Source of the DNA: Caenorhabditis remanei | Taxonomy: Eukaryota > Nematoda > Chromadorea > Rhabditida > Rhabditidae | Direction of reading: 5' to 3' | Assembly: GCF_010183535.1 (NCBI RefSeq) | Contig: NC_071330.1 | Span: forward strand, 13,683,717-13,747,716 | DNA: 64,000 nucleotides | Part shown: one piece after another, positions 12,984 through 24,700 of the stretch | How positions within the stretch are numbered: the stretch's first letter is position 1 | Layout: each line of letters begins with the position of its first letter | Made by a program: the position numbers and the translations under genes | Notes under the pieces: generated by a model | Databases searched by the model: none | Told to the model about the DNA's origin: nothing | What the model saw: only the letters and a program-made list of their open reading frames with translations

Positions 12984-13367
12984 TTGCATGGAAGTAAACT
13001 CGGAAGTTAGACGGAAGTGAGTTTTATTTCGACAATATAAAACGAACTTCAAAAATATGAAGTTAATATGTTGTATTGATGGTATTACTACCTTTCGAGC
13101 ATAGAAAATTCCAACATTTTACTTATCCCCTACCAGTAGACCTGAATAAGTCTTCACTTCCGACTTCCGACTTCCGGGTTTCAAAATCAGCTCTTTTTTT
13201 AAGTCTACTGGTAGGGGATAAGTAAAAAGTTGGAATTTTTATGCTTGAAGGGTAGTAATACCATCAATACAACGTATTCACTTCATATTTTTGCCGTTCG
13301 TTTTATATTCTCGAAATAAAACTTACTTCCGTCTAACTTCCGAGTTTATTTCCATGCAACTACTAGA
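12984..13367. repeat. MITE-like inverted repeat (about 384 bp)
   Basis: GTTGCATGGAAGTAAACTCGG on the left is mirrored by CCGAGTTTATTTCCATGCAAC on the right. The arms also share ACTTATCCCCTACCAGTAGAC. The arms are about 165 bases and the loop about 45, containing a repeated CTTCCGACTTCCG. There is no coding content. Related TTCCGGAAGCCGAAAGTTGG sequence lies just left, at 12830. Confidence 0.75.
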
Positions 13368-13511
13368 CACAACAAAATCAAAAATCAAAACACATTTATT
13401 CGGCTATTCAAGATTCCTCTTACGTATAGTTTTCCGAGTGAGCAAAAACTGAAAAACCGAGTAGTTGAGAATTAACTATAGATAATAAATAAACTCAAAA
13501 TTTTTATTCAA

Positions 13512-14534
13512 TCAATAAACTACTGCATCTTTAGAAATGCATGAACTTTTGATCCATGTGAAAGAAAAGCAGTTGGGATAACAGCACTCCTTGCTGATTT
13601 GGAGAATTTGATTTGATTCCGGAAGTTTGAAGAACCAGGATAGTATATTATTGTGAGGATTCGCATGTATATTTCAAGATCCTTCATGCACCAAACAACA
13701 AATAAATTAAAACATTTTATTCAATCAATAAACAACTGCATTATTATAAATGCATGAAGTTTTGGTCCATGTAAATGAAAAACAAGTTTCATGTAATTCC
13801 CTGCTGATTTTGAGGATTTGATCTAGTCCCGGAAGTTTGAAGTACCATATTTTAGGATTCGCATGTCCAAGGTGAGAGATTTTCTTGATTTCAAAATGCA
13901 ATCAAAACGATCGTGAAATTGATCTGCAGTCGAAGTGCAGCATTCATAAATTGAAGACGAAGCTCGGTGGCTGTTGATAACAACTATGTCGTAGTGATCA
14001 TTTCTATACCAACCATATGGCCATTCCTCGACTTTCATGTATTTCAACGGTTTTGATCGGTTTCTCAAAACAAAACCAAAATTGTTGAAAAATGCATCTA
14101 CAAGATCTTGGTTTTTTATGAGTTTAGCTTCTTCCATTTTTCCTTCTTGGATTTTGAACAAACAGTTGTTCCCATATCTAATGTAACACAATTTTACAGG
14201 TTCCATAGGTTTTGAAGCAAAGTCGAGAAACGCATATATCGCCGACGGTGTCACATCGATATTTACTTTTGTCAACTCATTATCCAGTTTTATGACATCA
14301 ATAAAGTCTCGGAATGCGTGACACACTTTTCGAAGTTTCAGCCTGAAATGGAGATGCTCAATAGCTATGCACCATCCTAAAACAAACTCACATCGTGATA
14401 AAATCCACATTTTCCATAATCTTTCTCATCACCAGATCCGGCATATCCATTATTGGTCCTTCTGGTTGATCGTTAACTGTCAACTTTTCCGTTTTGCCGA
14501 TCAATGGAGTGTTGAACCATTTCAAACGAAACAT
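13512..14534 (-). pseudogene. Rearranged F-box/FTH pseudogene
   Basis: Exon 1 (14392-14534) is intact and encodes MDMPDLVMRKIMENVDFITM. Exon 2 starts at 14342 with LKLRKVCHAFRDFIDV and stays open until about 13880, but lacks an internal piece corresponding to about 22 residues between YECCTST and ADQFHDRFDC. It then jumps from the middle of the FTH region straight to the terminal LGHANP...WYFKLP motif in a shifted frame. A second, separate terminal-exon copy follows (about 13512-13685, also ending VVY-TGA), so there are two tails. One tail's flank (TTTGGTGCATGAAGGATCTTG) equals the sequence after gene 1. This is a deletion/fusion chimera between family members. Confidence 0.85.
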
Positions 14535-14591
14535 TTGTGAATAAAATGTTGATTGATGTTTGAAAATATGTAGAAATGATAAAAATTGGTA

Positions 14592-14638
14592 GTGTGACCT
14601 TATCGATTTGAGTTTTGGTTTACGGTGTCACGTTGAAT
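14592..14638 (-). promoter_or_regulatory. Conserved upstream block of F-box pseudogene
   Basis: Reverse-complement copy of the AACGTGACACCGTAA / ATCGATAAGGTCACAC pair seen upstream of genes 1 and 2, here upstream of exon 1 of the pseudogene. It lies between two divergently transcribed family members. Confidence 0.4.
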
Positions 14639-14701
14639 GTTACGTAAAAACAGGCAAGTACCAATTTCGATATTTCCTTTCTCATAATAATTCATTCCCA
14701 A

Positions 14702-15993
14702 ATGTTTTGCTTACATTGGTTTGGATTTCCATCGAATCAAGATTCTATAAAATCTAGAGATGTGTCAATAATGGATATGCCGGATTTGGTGATGAGAAAG
14801 ATTATGGAAAATGTGGATTTTATAATCATGTGAGTTTAATTTTCAGAAATTTTGAAAAGATGATCCACAATTTCAGTCTGAAGCTCCGAAAAGTGTGTCA
14901 CGCACTCCGAAACTTCATCGATGACACAACCCAGGATTACGGGTTGACACACATACAATTTTCGGTGTACCCTTCTATGATCAGTGTCGAAATGCGTGCT
15001 TCCTGGGGACTGATTGGCCTTCATTATGTCAGATACGGAGGAGAAAGTTGTTTGAGACACGTGACAACAGATTGTACTAACAAAACCAATCTCATGAAAG
15101 GCGAAGATTTTGTGGAAGCGTTTTTCGATGAAATTGGTGTAATCTTGAAAATCCATAAGGCCCCTCTAGAGGATTTGTCAATTCATGCATGTAATTCGAA
15201 TGACTTCCGCAAAATTTCATTTGACAAAAATCTAATGCGGAAATGGCAGAATACTAATTGGATATTCGGATGGTGCAGTCGTCAACATGACTATAACATT
15301 GAAAAACATTTGAGTAAGATGAATAAGGACTTTCTGTTAAAACCAACGGCTGACAAGTTCTATGATGGTTTGGAAAAGATTTTGGGATCTAGGGACTCTC
15401 AGATGCGTGTAAAATGTATGGCTGCTCAAGTCATCATACCACAATATTTCTTGAAAATTGCTCCTTTTATTGATATGAAACAAATCAAATACCTCGAACT
15501 AATGAATGAAAGTGATGTGGCGAACAAAAAGTTGAAATTCGATGGAATAGTGGAACTCGAGAACTGGGAGTGTATTCAAGACTTGAGAATCAAAGGATTC
15601 GGAATAACAGTACCTCTAGAGAAATTTCTCCACAAGTCGAGTCTGAAAATTTCAATTCCAACAATTTCGATGGTAGATGTACTTCTGATACAAACTGTGA
15701 GTGGTTTTAATTTATTGAATGTTTTGTATTAAACTCGTTTTCAGAACTTTCTGAATTCTCCATCGTTCTTCGAAGAATACACTATTTATTATGAGCATTT
15801 GACTACAGATATGGAGGAGATGTATTCGATTCTTGGTTATTTTACTGATGCATATGATGAGAAATGCTGGGGATATGCGATTCCGGAAACTGATAAAATA
15901 CTTGAAATTCGCCATAGCAGTTCGCATCGCTATTTCACTTTCACATGGGACGAAGAAGAACCATTTTCACGTTCTGAGGATATTGATTTTTGA
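14702..15993 (+). CDS. F-box/FTH protein 4 (divergent fbxa-like)
   Basis: Exons 14702-14829, 14877-15696 and 15745-15993 give 398 residues. The F-box start (MDMPDLVMRKIMENVDFII) is nearly identical to the neighbours. Exon 2 opens LKLRKVCHALRNFIDDT, but the FTH region is much more diverged than among genes 1, 2 and 5. Predicted SCF adaptor. It is transcribed divergently from the adjacent pseudogene and lacks the shared GATAAGGTCA block, so it may be regulated differently. Introns are short (47 and 48 bases). The end RSEDIDF replaces the usual AVVH. Confidence 0.85.
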
Positions 15994-16454
15994 TTGAAAT
16001 AAATAATTAATGTGTCAATGTTACTGAGTTCAAAAAATTAGCTTTCTGAAGAAGGTCTATTGAAGTTAGCAGATTTGTCACGGGTCGGTCTCGTTTTGAA
16101 ACAAAATTCGGAATTCTTTTTGAATTTATTTTGAAAAAAGTTAATTGTTTGACTAAAAACTTAAAATTAAATCAAAACGCGATAATGTATCATAATTTAA
16201 GCAATTTTAATCTGATTTTTCGAAAAATTTTCTGAAATTTGATTTGATGAAAATCTAAACCAATGTAAGTAAAACATTTGGGAATAAATTATCGATTGAT
16301 TTATAGAAAAGAAATGAAAAAAAAACTTGAAAACTTGTGTGAGAAACTTATTTTCAATTCTTTTTTTTAATGTAACCTTTAACGTGACACCGTGAGGAAA
16401 AGCACAAAGGCCGTACCAATTTTGGCAATTTCTATTTTATTTAATTATTTTCAA
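15994..16454. other. Intergenic with partial F-box promoter
   Basis: AT-rich. AACGTGACACCGTGAGG at about 16380-16396 is a partial copy of the promoter block of genes 1 and 2; the GATAAGGTCA half is missing. No gene is seen. Confidence 0.5.
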
Positions 16455-17908
16455 ATGTTTTGCTTGAAATGGTTCAAAACTCGACTAGACGACAAAACGT
16501 CAACTGAGAAATTGTCATTTGATGAAGAACCAGAAGGACCAATAATGAATATGCCAGATTTGGTGATGAGAAAGATTATGGAAAATGTTGATTTTATAAC
16601 GATGTGAGTTTGTTTTGGAAGGATGCATAAAGTAATGGCCGTAAATCTGAGATTTTGGTCGTTCTCAGTTTGAAATGACCAACTTCAAATTTGGAAATTT
16701 TCAATTGAAAACGCCCAACGTTGTTAAAATCATGGAGATTACTGTAACTAAAGAACATCTCCATTTCAGGCTGAAACTTCGAAAAGTGTGTCACGCGTTT
16801 CGAACCTTCATTGATGATACCAAACTGGATAATGAATTGACACAACTCAATATCGATGTGACACCGTCGGCGATATATGCGACTATCGATTTTGCTTTAC
16901 AATCTAAGGAATCTGTAAACTTTTATTACATAAGATATGGCCACAACTGTTTGTTAAAAATCCAAGAAGGAATAATGAAAAAATCTAGACTCATAAAAAA
17001 CCAAGATTTTGTAGATGCATTTTTCAACGACTTTGGTTTTATTTTGAGAAACCAATCAAAGCCGTTGAAATACGTAAATGTCGAGGAATGGTCATATAAT
17101 TGGTATGAAGGATATCACTACGATATAAATGTTATCAACAGCCACAGAGCTACTTATTCAATTTATGGATGCTGCACTTCGTCACGTCCGTTTGAATGTT
17201 CCTTCGAAGCTACCCAGCATATGTGTGAAATAAACGACAAGTGTACGTTGCAACCAATTGCCGATAAATTTCATGATCGATTTGATTGCATTTTGAAATC
17301 AAGGAAATATCTCATTCCTATACAAAATTTGGAAATGGACGTTTTGCGACCAAGTAATTTTTGGAATATGACTCGGCTGATTGATATGAAACAATTGAAA
17401 GGGATCGTGATAAGGAAGACGTATGAGGAAAACGATAAAGAAAATGGAAAACAGCTGGTTTTGAATGAAATCGTGGAGTTGGATGTGTTCGATTGTATTC
17501 AAGAATTGAGTATTACGGTTTTCAAAGTTACAGTACCTCTGGAAACATTTCTTCATATACCAGATCTGACAGTTTCCATTTCAACAATCACTATTGAAGA
17601 TGTTCTGTTGATAAAGAAGGTAAGTGAATTCATTTGTTCCATAGTTTATCTTTATCTATTTTTTTCAGAACATGCTCACTTCTCCAACTGCCAAATCTCG
17701 TATAATTTATTTTGATCATATAAAAGACGTGGACACAATACACAACACCCTTGGACATGCGAATCCTGACTATAATAAAGTATGCTGGTACTTCAAACTT
17801 CCGGACTCAGATCAAGCGCTCCGAATCAGCAGGGATTTGTATGGCAATTGGTTTTCATTGACATGGATTGAAACTTTATGGATTCGTAAAGATGCGGTGA
17901 TTTATTGA
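16455..17908 (+). CDS. F-box/FTH protein 5 (fbxa-like)
   Basis: Exons 16455-16603, 16770-17619 and 17669-17908 give 412 residues. Exon 1 encodes MNMPDLVMRKIMENVDFITM and exon 2 LKLRKVCHAFRTFIDDT. Exon 2 is 850 bases and exon 3 is 240, as in gene 1. The first intron shares sequence with gene 1's first intron (GACCAACTTCAAATTTGGAAATTTTCAA), so genes 1 and 5 share a more recent origin over that part. Predicted SCF substrate adaptor. An upstream in-frame ATG at 16392 exists, but the start at 16455 aligns with all paralogues. Confidence 0.85.
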
Positions 17909-18720
17909 TTGAATAAAGATGTTGATTTTATTTATTTTCCGGTGCATCAAACGCACAGTAATTACAATTTTTCAAAATACCCCGAAATAGAATTGCTTTT
18001 AATAATCTCGGTTTGAATGAGAACAGTAATTATTTTATTATAACAAGATATTCGGAAACAGTAACATTTTGACCTCAGATATTTCAAAACTTTTATGTTA
18101 AAAAATGGAAACTGACAAATTTTGGTGGTTTTTTAAGTGTTTTTTAAAATTTATTTCCATTAATCCCATCAGCTTGAATCAAAAAATAGGCCACGCCCGC
18201 TGTTGCAATTTTGACGCATGTTTCTAAAGCTGTTGTGACTTTAAAAAATGAAAAATCGTTCAAAAATGAGACTGTGCGGCAAATTTGCACTAAAAGTTGA
18301 ATTTTAAAATAGACCACGCCCAGTTTTGCGGTTTTGTCGCACGTCGAAGATAGGTAAAAAATGAAATTGTGCGGTGAATTGCAAAATGGAGTTACGAGGT
18401 TTTATTTTCAGCCTATTTTCAGTCAAACGCAGATTTTAGCTTAAAATTGCTAGAAATATTTCATTTTTGACTCAAAATACCTGAACAAACTGAAAGCTTA
18501 AAAATTCTCCCTCCAGAGTTTTGAGTTTTAGAGCAATTTTTAGCTTATGCGAAAATTATAAAAGTTTGTTAGAGTTTTCTGAAATATCGGAATCTGCAAT
18601 ATGACTTCAGACCTTCTTTGAATTATTCGTAATTTATGCATTCATATAACTTTCTTTCAACTATGTAATCTATATCAAAATAGATGATTTATTTGCAACA
18701 AATGAATTCATTCAATTTCA
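17909..18720. other. Intergenic, no gene seen
   Basis: Contains two loosely similar pieces around 18190 and 18310 (AGGCCACGCCCGCTGTTGC / AGACCACGCCCAGTTTTGC). These look like fragments of a common repeat. No coding signal. Confidence 0.5.
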
Positions 18721-18726
18721 ATCAAC

Positions 18727-18927
18727 TCAACAATAGGAATTATCCTTATTCTTGCATGCACAATACTGATGAAACGTTCCTTCACACCGTCCCCAGTTAC
18801 AATTGAATAACTTCTGACAGTTGCCATTGCATTCCGCGTTGTTCGAACCAAAATAGCTGCATCCGTAGTCAGCGGATACCGAAAATGCGCAAATTAGAAG
18901 AATATAGAAGATAGAAATGAAGTTCAT
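18727..18927 (-). CDS. Secreted 8-cysteine peptide 1 (CS-alpha-beta-like)
   Basis: 66 residues in one exon. The N-terminus (MNFISIFYILLICAFSVSA) is a clear signal peptide. The mature part of about 47 residues has eight cysteines including C-X3-C (CNGNC), G-X-C (GRC) and C-X-C (CAC) in the order typical of cysteine-stabilised alpha-beta defensin-like peptides. A role as a secreted antimicrobial or signalling peptide is inferred from fold pattern only. It lacks the propeptide and intron present in the two relatives at 19717 and 20432. A TTAAATACTC stretch near 18970 could be the promoter core. Confidence 0.75.
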   Translation of the reverse strand: MNFISIFYILLICAFSVSADYGCSYFGSNNAECNGNCQKLFNCNWGRCEGTFHQYCACKNKDNSYC

Positions 18928-19716
18928 AACGAATTCAGATGATTTTTTGATTACTTTTGACGGGTCTCTTAAATACTCTCAAATTTTGATCTATGACTCT
19001 CAACACAAAAACACAAAACCAAAAACAGGATGTTAGCCTTATCAATCATTGTTATTTTGAACCAAGTGCGCCCTAGTGTCAAAATTCATCCCAGAATGAC
19101 AAATTTATATGAGTATGTAGATCATAGATAGTGCTTCATTTTTGTAGTTGACAACTTTTTAATGAAATGAATATTTGAAGCGTTATATCTTGTTAAAGTA
19201 ACTTTTTTGTTCCTGATGTTTCCTTCCGGTATTGATAAGGAGGTTTTTTTGAAAAATAAAACCAAAACAAATGTTTTGTGTGGTGGAAACAATTGATAAG
19301 ATAAGAAAAAGAAAAAAGGAACTAAACATAATTAGTGCTGCTCCGAATCAGAACTGTTACGAGTCAGAACTGTCATATCTAGGAGGCCTGATGACTTTAA
19401 TAAAAAGTTTAACCATCTGTTAATTGGTTATAACCCGTATCAGTTCTGATCGGGTTCCAATTTTCTGAGAGTTCTGGTTCGGGATACCCATCTATTCAGT
19501 TGGCATAAACATTTTCAGAAATATTTGATCTGTCAATAAACATTTTATTTAAAATCGTCACAATGATTTATGATACAGAAATTTAATCCAGCAGGTATTA
19601 TTCTCACCAATAATAATTAAAAGAAATGAATAGATAAATGATTGAAACATTTTGTGATAAAGATAAATGTACATGTTCACAACAGAAAGTGTAATCCAGT
19701 TCGACAAGCTTTCAGC
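18928..19716. other. Intergenic, no gene seen
   Basis: AT-rich. GAATCAGAACTGTTACGAGTCAGAACTGTC near 19345 is a short direct repeat. I find nothing else. Confidence 0.5.
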
Positions 19717-20034
19717 TCAACAATACGAGTTATCCGCATTCCTGCATCGACATTTTCTTCCCATAAATCCCTCACATTGTCCCCAATTACATCCGAAGTT
19801 GTTACGACAGTTGTCATTGCATTCGTAGTTGTTTGAACTGGTGAGGCTGCAACCGTAACCTGAAATTATCGAGTATTGAAATGTTAAAATATCTTGCCTG
19901 TCACTTCTTCTGACACGATGTCTTGGTACTTGATAGTCATCCTGGTCCTGCTCAATACTGTCATCATAGACATATCTAGCGGAGACTGTGCCAATAATAT
20001 CAATGAAAATGCAAAAGGTGGTGAGTAGATTCAT
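19717..20034 (-). CDS. Secreted 8-cysteine peptide 2 with propeptide
   Basis: Exons 19905-20034 and 19717-19859 (45-base intron) give 90 residues. It has a signal peptide, then an acidic propeptide (YVYDDSIEQDQDDYQ) ending in a basic stretch, RHRVRR, that suits furin-type cleavage, then a mature peptide starting near YGCSL. Eight cysteines are arranged as in the peptide at 18727 (CNDNC, GQC, CRC). Without splicing the frame stays open, because the intron is a multiple of three. The intron is preferred because the mirror gene at 20432 has an intron at the same place that cannot be read through. It is divergent from that gene. Confidence 0.8.
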   Translation of the reverse strand: MNLLTTFCIFIDIIGTVSARYVYDDSIEQDQDDYQVPRHRVRRSDRQDILTFQYSIISGYGCSLTSSNNYECNDNCRNNFGCNWGQCEGFMGRKCRCRNADNSYC

Positions 20035-20431
20035 AATTGAAACTGAATTAATAACAACCAGTGAGGTTCTCTTATATACTTTTTCAGAATATATCTGTCG
20101 TCATCTATTTTTAGTCACGAGCTCGACAACTTGATTTTTCAAACATGTTCTTATCAAAAACGGAAACTCTACAAATTATAACAAATAGAAATATCACGTG
20201 AACAACCTCTGAAAAAGAGAAGAACTTTTGATACTTCCTTATCAGTGCTATCTTTCCCATTTTAGCGCATTCTTATCAGAAAAAAGTCTTGTTTCAAGTT
20301 CTAATTGTTGCTTTCTATAATTATGATGACAATTTCCGGTTTTGATAAGAAAATGTTTGAAAGATCAAGTTGTCGAGCTCGTGACTAAAAATACAGTATA
20401 AAAGAACATCATCAATTATTCAGTTTCAAAC
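20035..20431. promoter_or_regulatory. Mirror-image divergent promoter region
   Basis: Both edges carry the same motif pointing outward: TAGTCACGAGCTCGACAACTTG at about 20112-20133 and its complement at about 20367-20388, each followed toward its gene by TATA-like sequence (TATACTTTTT / CAGTATAAAAG) and a CAGTTTCAA segment before the ATG. GAGCTC is palindromic within the motif. The symmetry shows the two peptide genes and their promoters arose as one inverted duplication. Confidence 0.6.
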
Positions 20432-20748
20432 ATGAATCTACTCACGATCTTCTGTATCATTGCTATTATTGGCACAGTCTCCGCTAGATATGTCTATGAA
20501 GACGGTATCGATCAGGACCTGAAAGACTATCAGGTACCAAGACATCGTATCAGAAGATGTATTATTCAAAATAGCCCTATGTCTCAAAACTCGAAATAAT
20601 TTCAGGTTACGGCTGCAGTATTTCCAGTTCAAACAACTACGAATGCAATGACAACTGTCGTAACAAATTCGGATGTAATTGGGGACAATGTGAAGGATTT
20701 ATGGGAAGAAAGTGTCGATGCAGGAATGCGGATAACTCGTATTGTTGA
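20432..20748 (+). CDS. Secreted 8-cysteine peptide 3 with propeptide
   Basis: Exons 20432-20558 and 20606-20748 (47-base intron ending AATTTCAG) give 89 residues. It has a signal peptide (MNLLTIFCIIAIIGTVSA), an acidic propeptide with a basic PRHRIRR site, and a mature eight-cysteine domain nearly identical to that of the divergent gene at 19717 (YECNDNCRNKFGCNWGQCEG, CRCRNADNSYC). The splice changes the residue after the basic site to Cys, so this form may have a ninth cysteine. Too fragmented to appear as one long open frame. Probably secreted; function by fold only. Confidence 0.8.
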
Positions 20749-21074
20749 GATTGTAATGGGGAAAAAAGGACAGCTTAAAGTAGTACCCTCCGACTTATGT
20801 AAATTACATCGCGTTTAAAAAAATTGAACTGTTCCTATAAATAAAGATGTGTTAAAGCATTTCATCCCCCTCTGGTTACTGTACTGATTCTTGACCTTCT
20901 AAATAGATATTTTATATTTCATAATATTTTATCATCGCTCTCTGATCATCTATTCCCACCTCAATGGTCGTCGATCACATCGTCATGAAACTCCGCTCTG
21001 GGAAACCATCCTAACTCAATTATGACACCCCTATATAAATCGTCCCTCTCCTAGCTGTCCCCCCCCATCAGACG

Positions 21075-21558
21075 ATGCGTCTTCCACTCCTTTTCCTCCT
21101 TCTAACTGGCTTGGCCACTGCTTGGCTAGGCCACCTAAACCATCCGGTTCGTGACGTTCCCCATAATTATGATTGCACTGGAAACAATTTGATGAACTGT
21201 GTGCTCGTAGAATCCCAATTGGACATGATCCGTCATGCGATTTACGTGAAGAACTGGAAATTGTTGGCAGAACTTACGGAGGTTCCTATGACTGGGGGTA
21301 AGTTAATTGCTTCAAAAAGTTAGAATAATTTATTTTTATTTCTAAATTTCAGATGACGAATTTCCCGGCAACACCCTGAAATCTTACTACGAGATCACCA
21401 AGGTTTATACTATTCCGATTTCTGTTATTAAAAGCATGACCGCGGTGGTTACTGTAGAACAAGCTGGAAAACGACCGAGAGACGCAAAGATTTATATGGG
21501 AAAGAGCAAAGAGAGCCTTACTGGATGGAAAATCTTCCATTTTGAATGGATTCCATAA
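21075..21558 (+). CDS. Small secreted protein, unrecognised
   Basis: Exons 21075-21297 and 21353-21558 give 142 residues. MRLPLLFLLLTGLATAW is a strong signal peptide. The mature part contains two cysteines (YDCTGNNLMNCVL), then a helix-rich and strand-rich region ending WKIFHFEWIP. The overall size and the helix-then-sheet order would suit an NTF2-like secreted protein, a fold common in nematodes, but I see no diagnostic motif, so that is a guess. TATATAAATCG about 45 bases upstream is a good TATA box. It lies tail to tail with membrane-RING gene A. Confidence 0.75.
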
Positions 21559-21720
21559 TTTGATAATAAATAATTGAGCGTTTAAATAAGTTTATGTGAA
21601 TAAAAAGTGCCAGAAGTTTACAGTAAGCAAACTGCAAGAAAGGCAAAAAAGATTTGGACTTATGCATATAAAAGTTTCTTAGAATTGTCTGAAATTTTGG
21701 AACTTGAAATTCAAATTTGA

Positions 21721-24700
21721 TCAATTCATCATTTCCAACACCTCATAGTTCTTCGGCAGCAAATTCGCGTGTCCTGAAAGATTTCCAAAATTAAATTCCT
21801 TTTTTAATTTGACCTACCATTGACTACAGTAACCGTCTGACAATACGGACAAACAATGTTCACCCATAACTTCTTTTTCAACAACAACTCGGCACACCCT
21901 CCGCATACAGTATGCCCGCACTCTTTGAGCATTCTGGGGATTTTTGTAGTCTCGTTGAATGGGAACACACAGATCTTGCATTCGGGTCTGGAATGGTTAC
22001 TGTAGCTCTTAGAGTACTGTATATATCGGACAATTCTAAGGTAACTAAGAGTCAAAGGTTAAGTTCAAATTACTTCTATTCATTTAATCAAAAATTGGTA
22101 GAAAAAGTCGAGAATGGAAAAATTTACCGATTTTCAAAATTCGTCTATCACAAATTGTAGCATAACTCGCTTAGTGTTTCCAAGAAACAAAAAATTTGTA
22201 ATTTTTTGGAATTAGCTTGTAGACGCTTTGAACGAGTATAATCACAATTTGTTTGAGAATTAGAGATTCACAATTAACGCGACAATACGCTTCAAATGAC
22301 TATAATAATGACTAGATTTTGTAAAAGTTGGGTCCCACCACGACAACTACAGTAACCCAGTTTAAAGGCGCATAGACCTCAAAAATGCACCAAACCAGGT
22401 CATGATTATACCCATTCAAAGCGTCTTGATGAGCTGATTCCGAAAATTCAAGCTTTTTCAGCTCTAGACTAAATCCAACCGAGTTATAGCACATTTTGTG
22501 AATTTCAAATTTTCGAAAAGTTTTGAAATTTCATAATGATTTTGGAAAGGGGTACTGTACACTTACACTGACGAATTTCCAGCAGTCTTTTTTGATTTCT
22601 GCACTTTTTCGGAGCTCATCTTGATTTCTTCTTCATTTTCATTATTCATAATCATCTCGTTTCCAAGTAGAATTATTCCCAAATCCATCATACTAGGAAT
22701 AGTAAGGAAGGAGAAGAAGAATTGAGTCCAGATAATCACTTCGATATCTTTTCTGTCTTCATATGACACTGCGAGACGGATGGATCCGATGAAAATGATA
22801 ACATTGATGATGAATACTATAAATACCAGCCATTTATTGTTTTTGGTGTCCAGTCTCCATTGGGCTCTATTCCAAGTGATAAATAGAATGAAGAAAGTGA
22901 GAGCAGCGACGGAGGAGACGATGATGGTGAAGGAGAGGATCTGAAATAAGATGATTCAAATCAATTTACAGAGAAAATTCAGTTTATTAGGGATTCACCC
23001 AGAAAAAATCAGCTGAAAAGGCCAGAAAATCAAAAAGTTAGAGAATTTCGAAAACTTACGAAAATTTTCAACAACTCATTTTCACCATAATTTGAAATTT
23101 ACACCACTAAATTCAACTCGTTGATAGCTTTTGGGGAAAGTATAATCAAGTCTATAGACGAGTTGGATCTCACCACGAAAAGTACGGTAGGCGCCTTTAA
23201 ACTGGGTTGCTGTAGTTTTTGTGGTGAGACTCAGAACATGAACTATTTTTGTGGTAAATCAGAAATGTTCTGAGTATTTTAAACTAAAAACCACAAAAAT
23301 CGGTTGAAAACTCGAAAAGTTACAGATTTTCGAAATTACGAAAATTTATATTTAGACATTTCTCATCGTAACTCAGCGAGTTTTTGTTCAAATGTTCTGA
23401 AATTGTGATTTTCAGATTCAGCACATCTAGACGGTTCAGAAAAGTATAAACATGCCAAGATTCAGAGGAAATTGGGTCTCGATTTTAAGTTTTTGAATTT
23501 TTTGAAAAATTTCGAAATTCTGTATCTTTATAGCGTTTTCGACGCAATTTTTTCTGACTTACCGCAACATCGAATCCCACGATAAACACGGCAACTCTTG
23601 GTACAAATCCACAAATCATAATTCCAGTGAATCCAATGAATGCCTCACTTTGACACATCGTTCGAATTTTCGCTCCCAATTTTTTGTTGATAAATACCAC
23701 AATTCTTTTAAATCCCCATAGTGTCAACACAGCAGCCAAGGAGGCCCCGATGGTTGCAAAGAAAATAATCCAGTTGACAGTAGGAAAATAATTGGTTACT
23801 GTAAAACCGACGAACGCCATTGAGAATATTCCAAAAATCATGGAGAAAAATGGGATTATTGAATGGGTACAAGTGTTTTGATAGGTTTTTTTCAAAGGTT
23901 GCTTCACACGACCAGCTAGCAAAAGATCTCCGTCTAAGACCTTGAATAGATCATATGAAACGAATCCAGAAAAGAAACCGAGGAAGAGTTGTAATATGTA
24001 AAAAGCGAATAATTCAGAAGCCAAATCCTCATTGTGCACAATCAAAATAATTCTGAAATCGATTCCGATGAGTAGAGAGGTAAAATAATGGATCAGTGTT
24101 ACGATAGGATCCACCTCATTGTTAGGAAGGTAATTAATTATACACCATTGATTGAAACCGTAGTTAAATAGCCAGTGGAATGCACACGCGGTGGAAAGGG
24201 AGACGATTAGTAGGTAGCTGACTGTCTGAAATTTTATAGAGTTAATTGACTGTAATTGGCTTGAATTATTTTTTAAATCGATTTTAACCTATTAGCGTTT
24301 TACTCGGAAAAATTAGCTCAAAAAGTCTAAAATACAAAATGTTACAGATTTTCAAAGGTTTTCGAAAATTTTCGAGAAATTCAAAATTACTGTAACTCGG
24401 TTGAATTTAGTCGGAAACTGAAAAATCTTGAGTTTTCAAAAATATAGCAATTTACAGCGATTTCAAGGTTTTCAAATTTTCGAAATTTTTCGAAAATCTG
24501 TCAATTTCTCATTTTCGATGTTTTCAAGTGATTTATAACTCAAAATGTTGCAAATCAACTGAAATATTCAGGAAAATAAATGCCGTTAGGTCCCACCACG
24601 AAAACTACAGTAACCCAGAGTTTTCGTGGAGGGACCCAGATTTTCAAAAACATTGACACTTTCAGAATATAGGCATGATTATACTTTTCTGAAAGCTCTC

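Noticed and set aside
21804..22160. Open frame on the plus strand across 21912-22160
   Set aside because: It is antisense to the RING exon of gene A, whose splice pattern and motifs are convincing.
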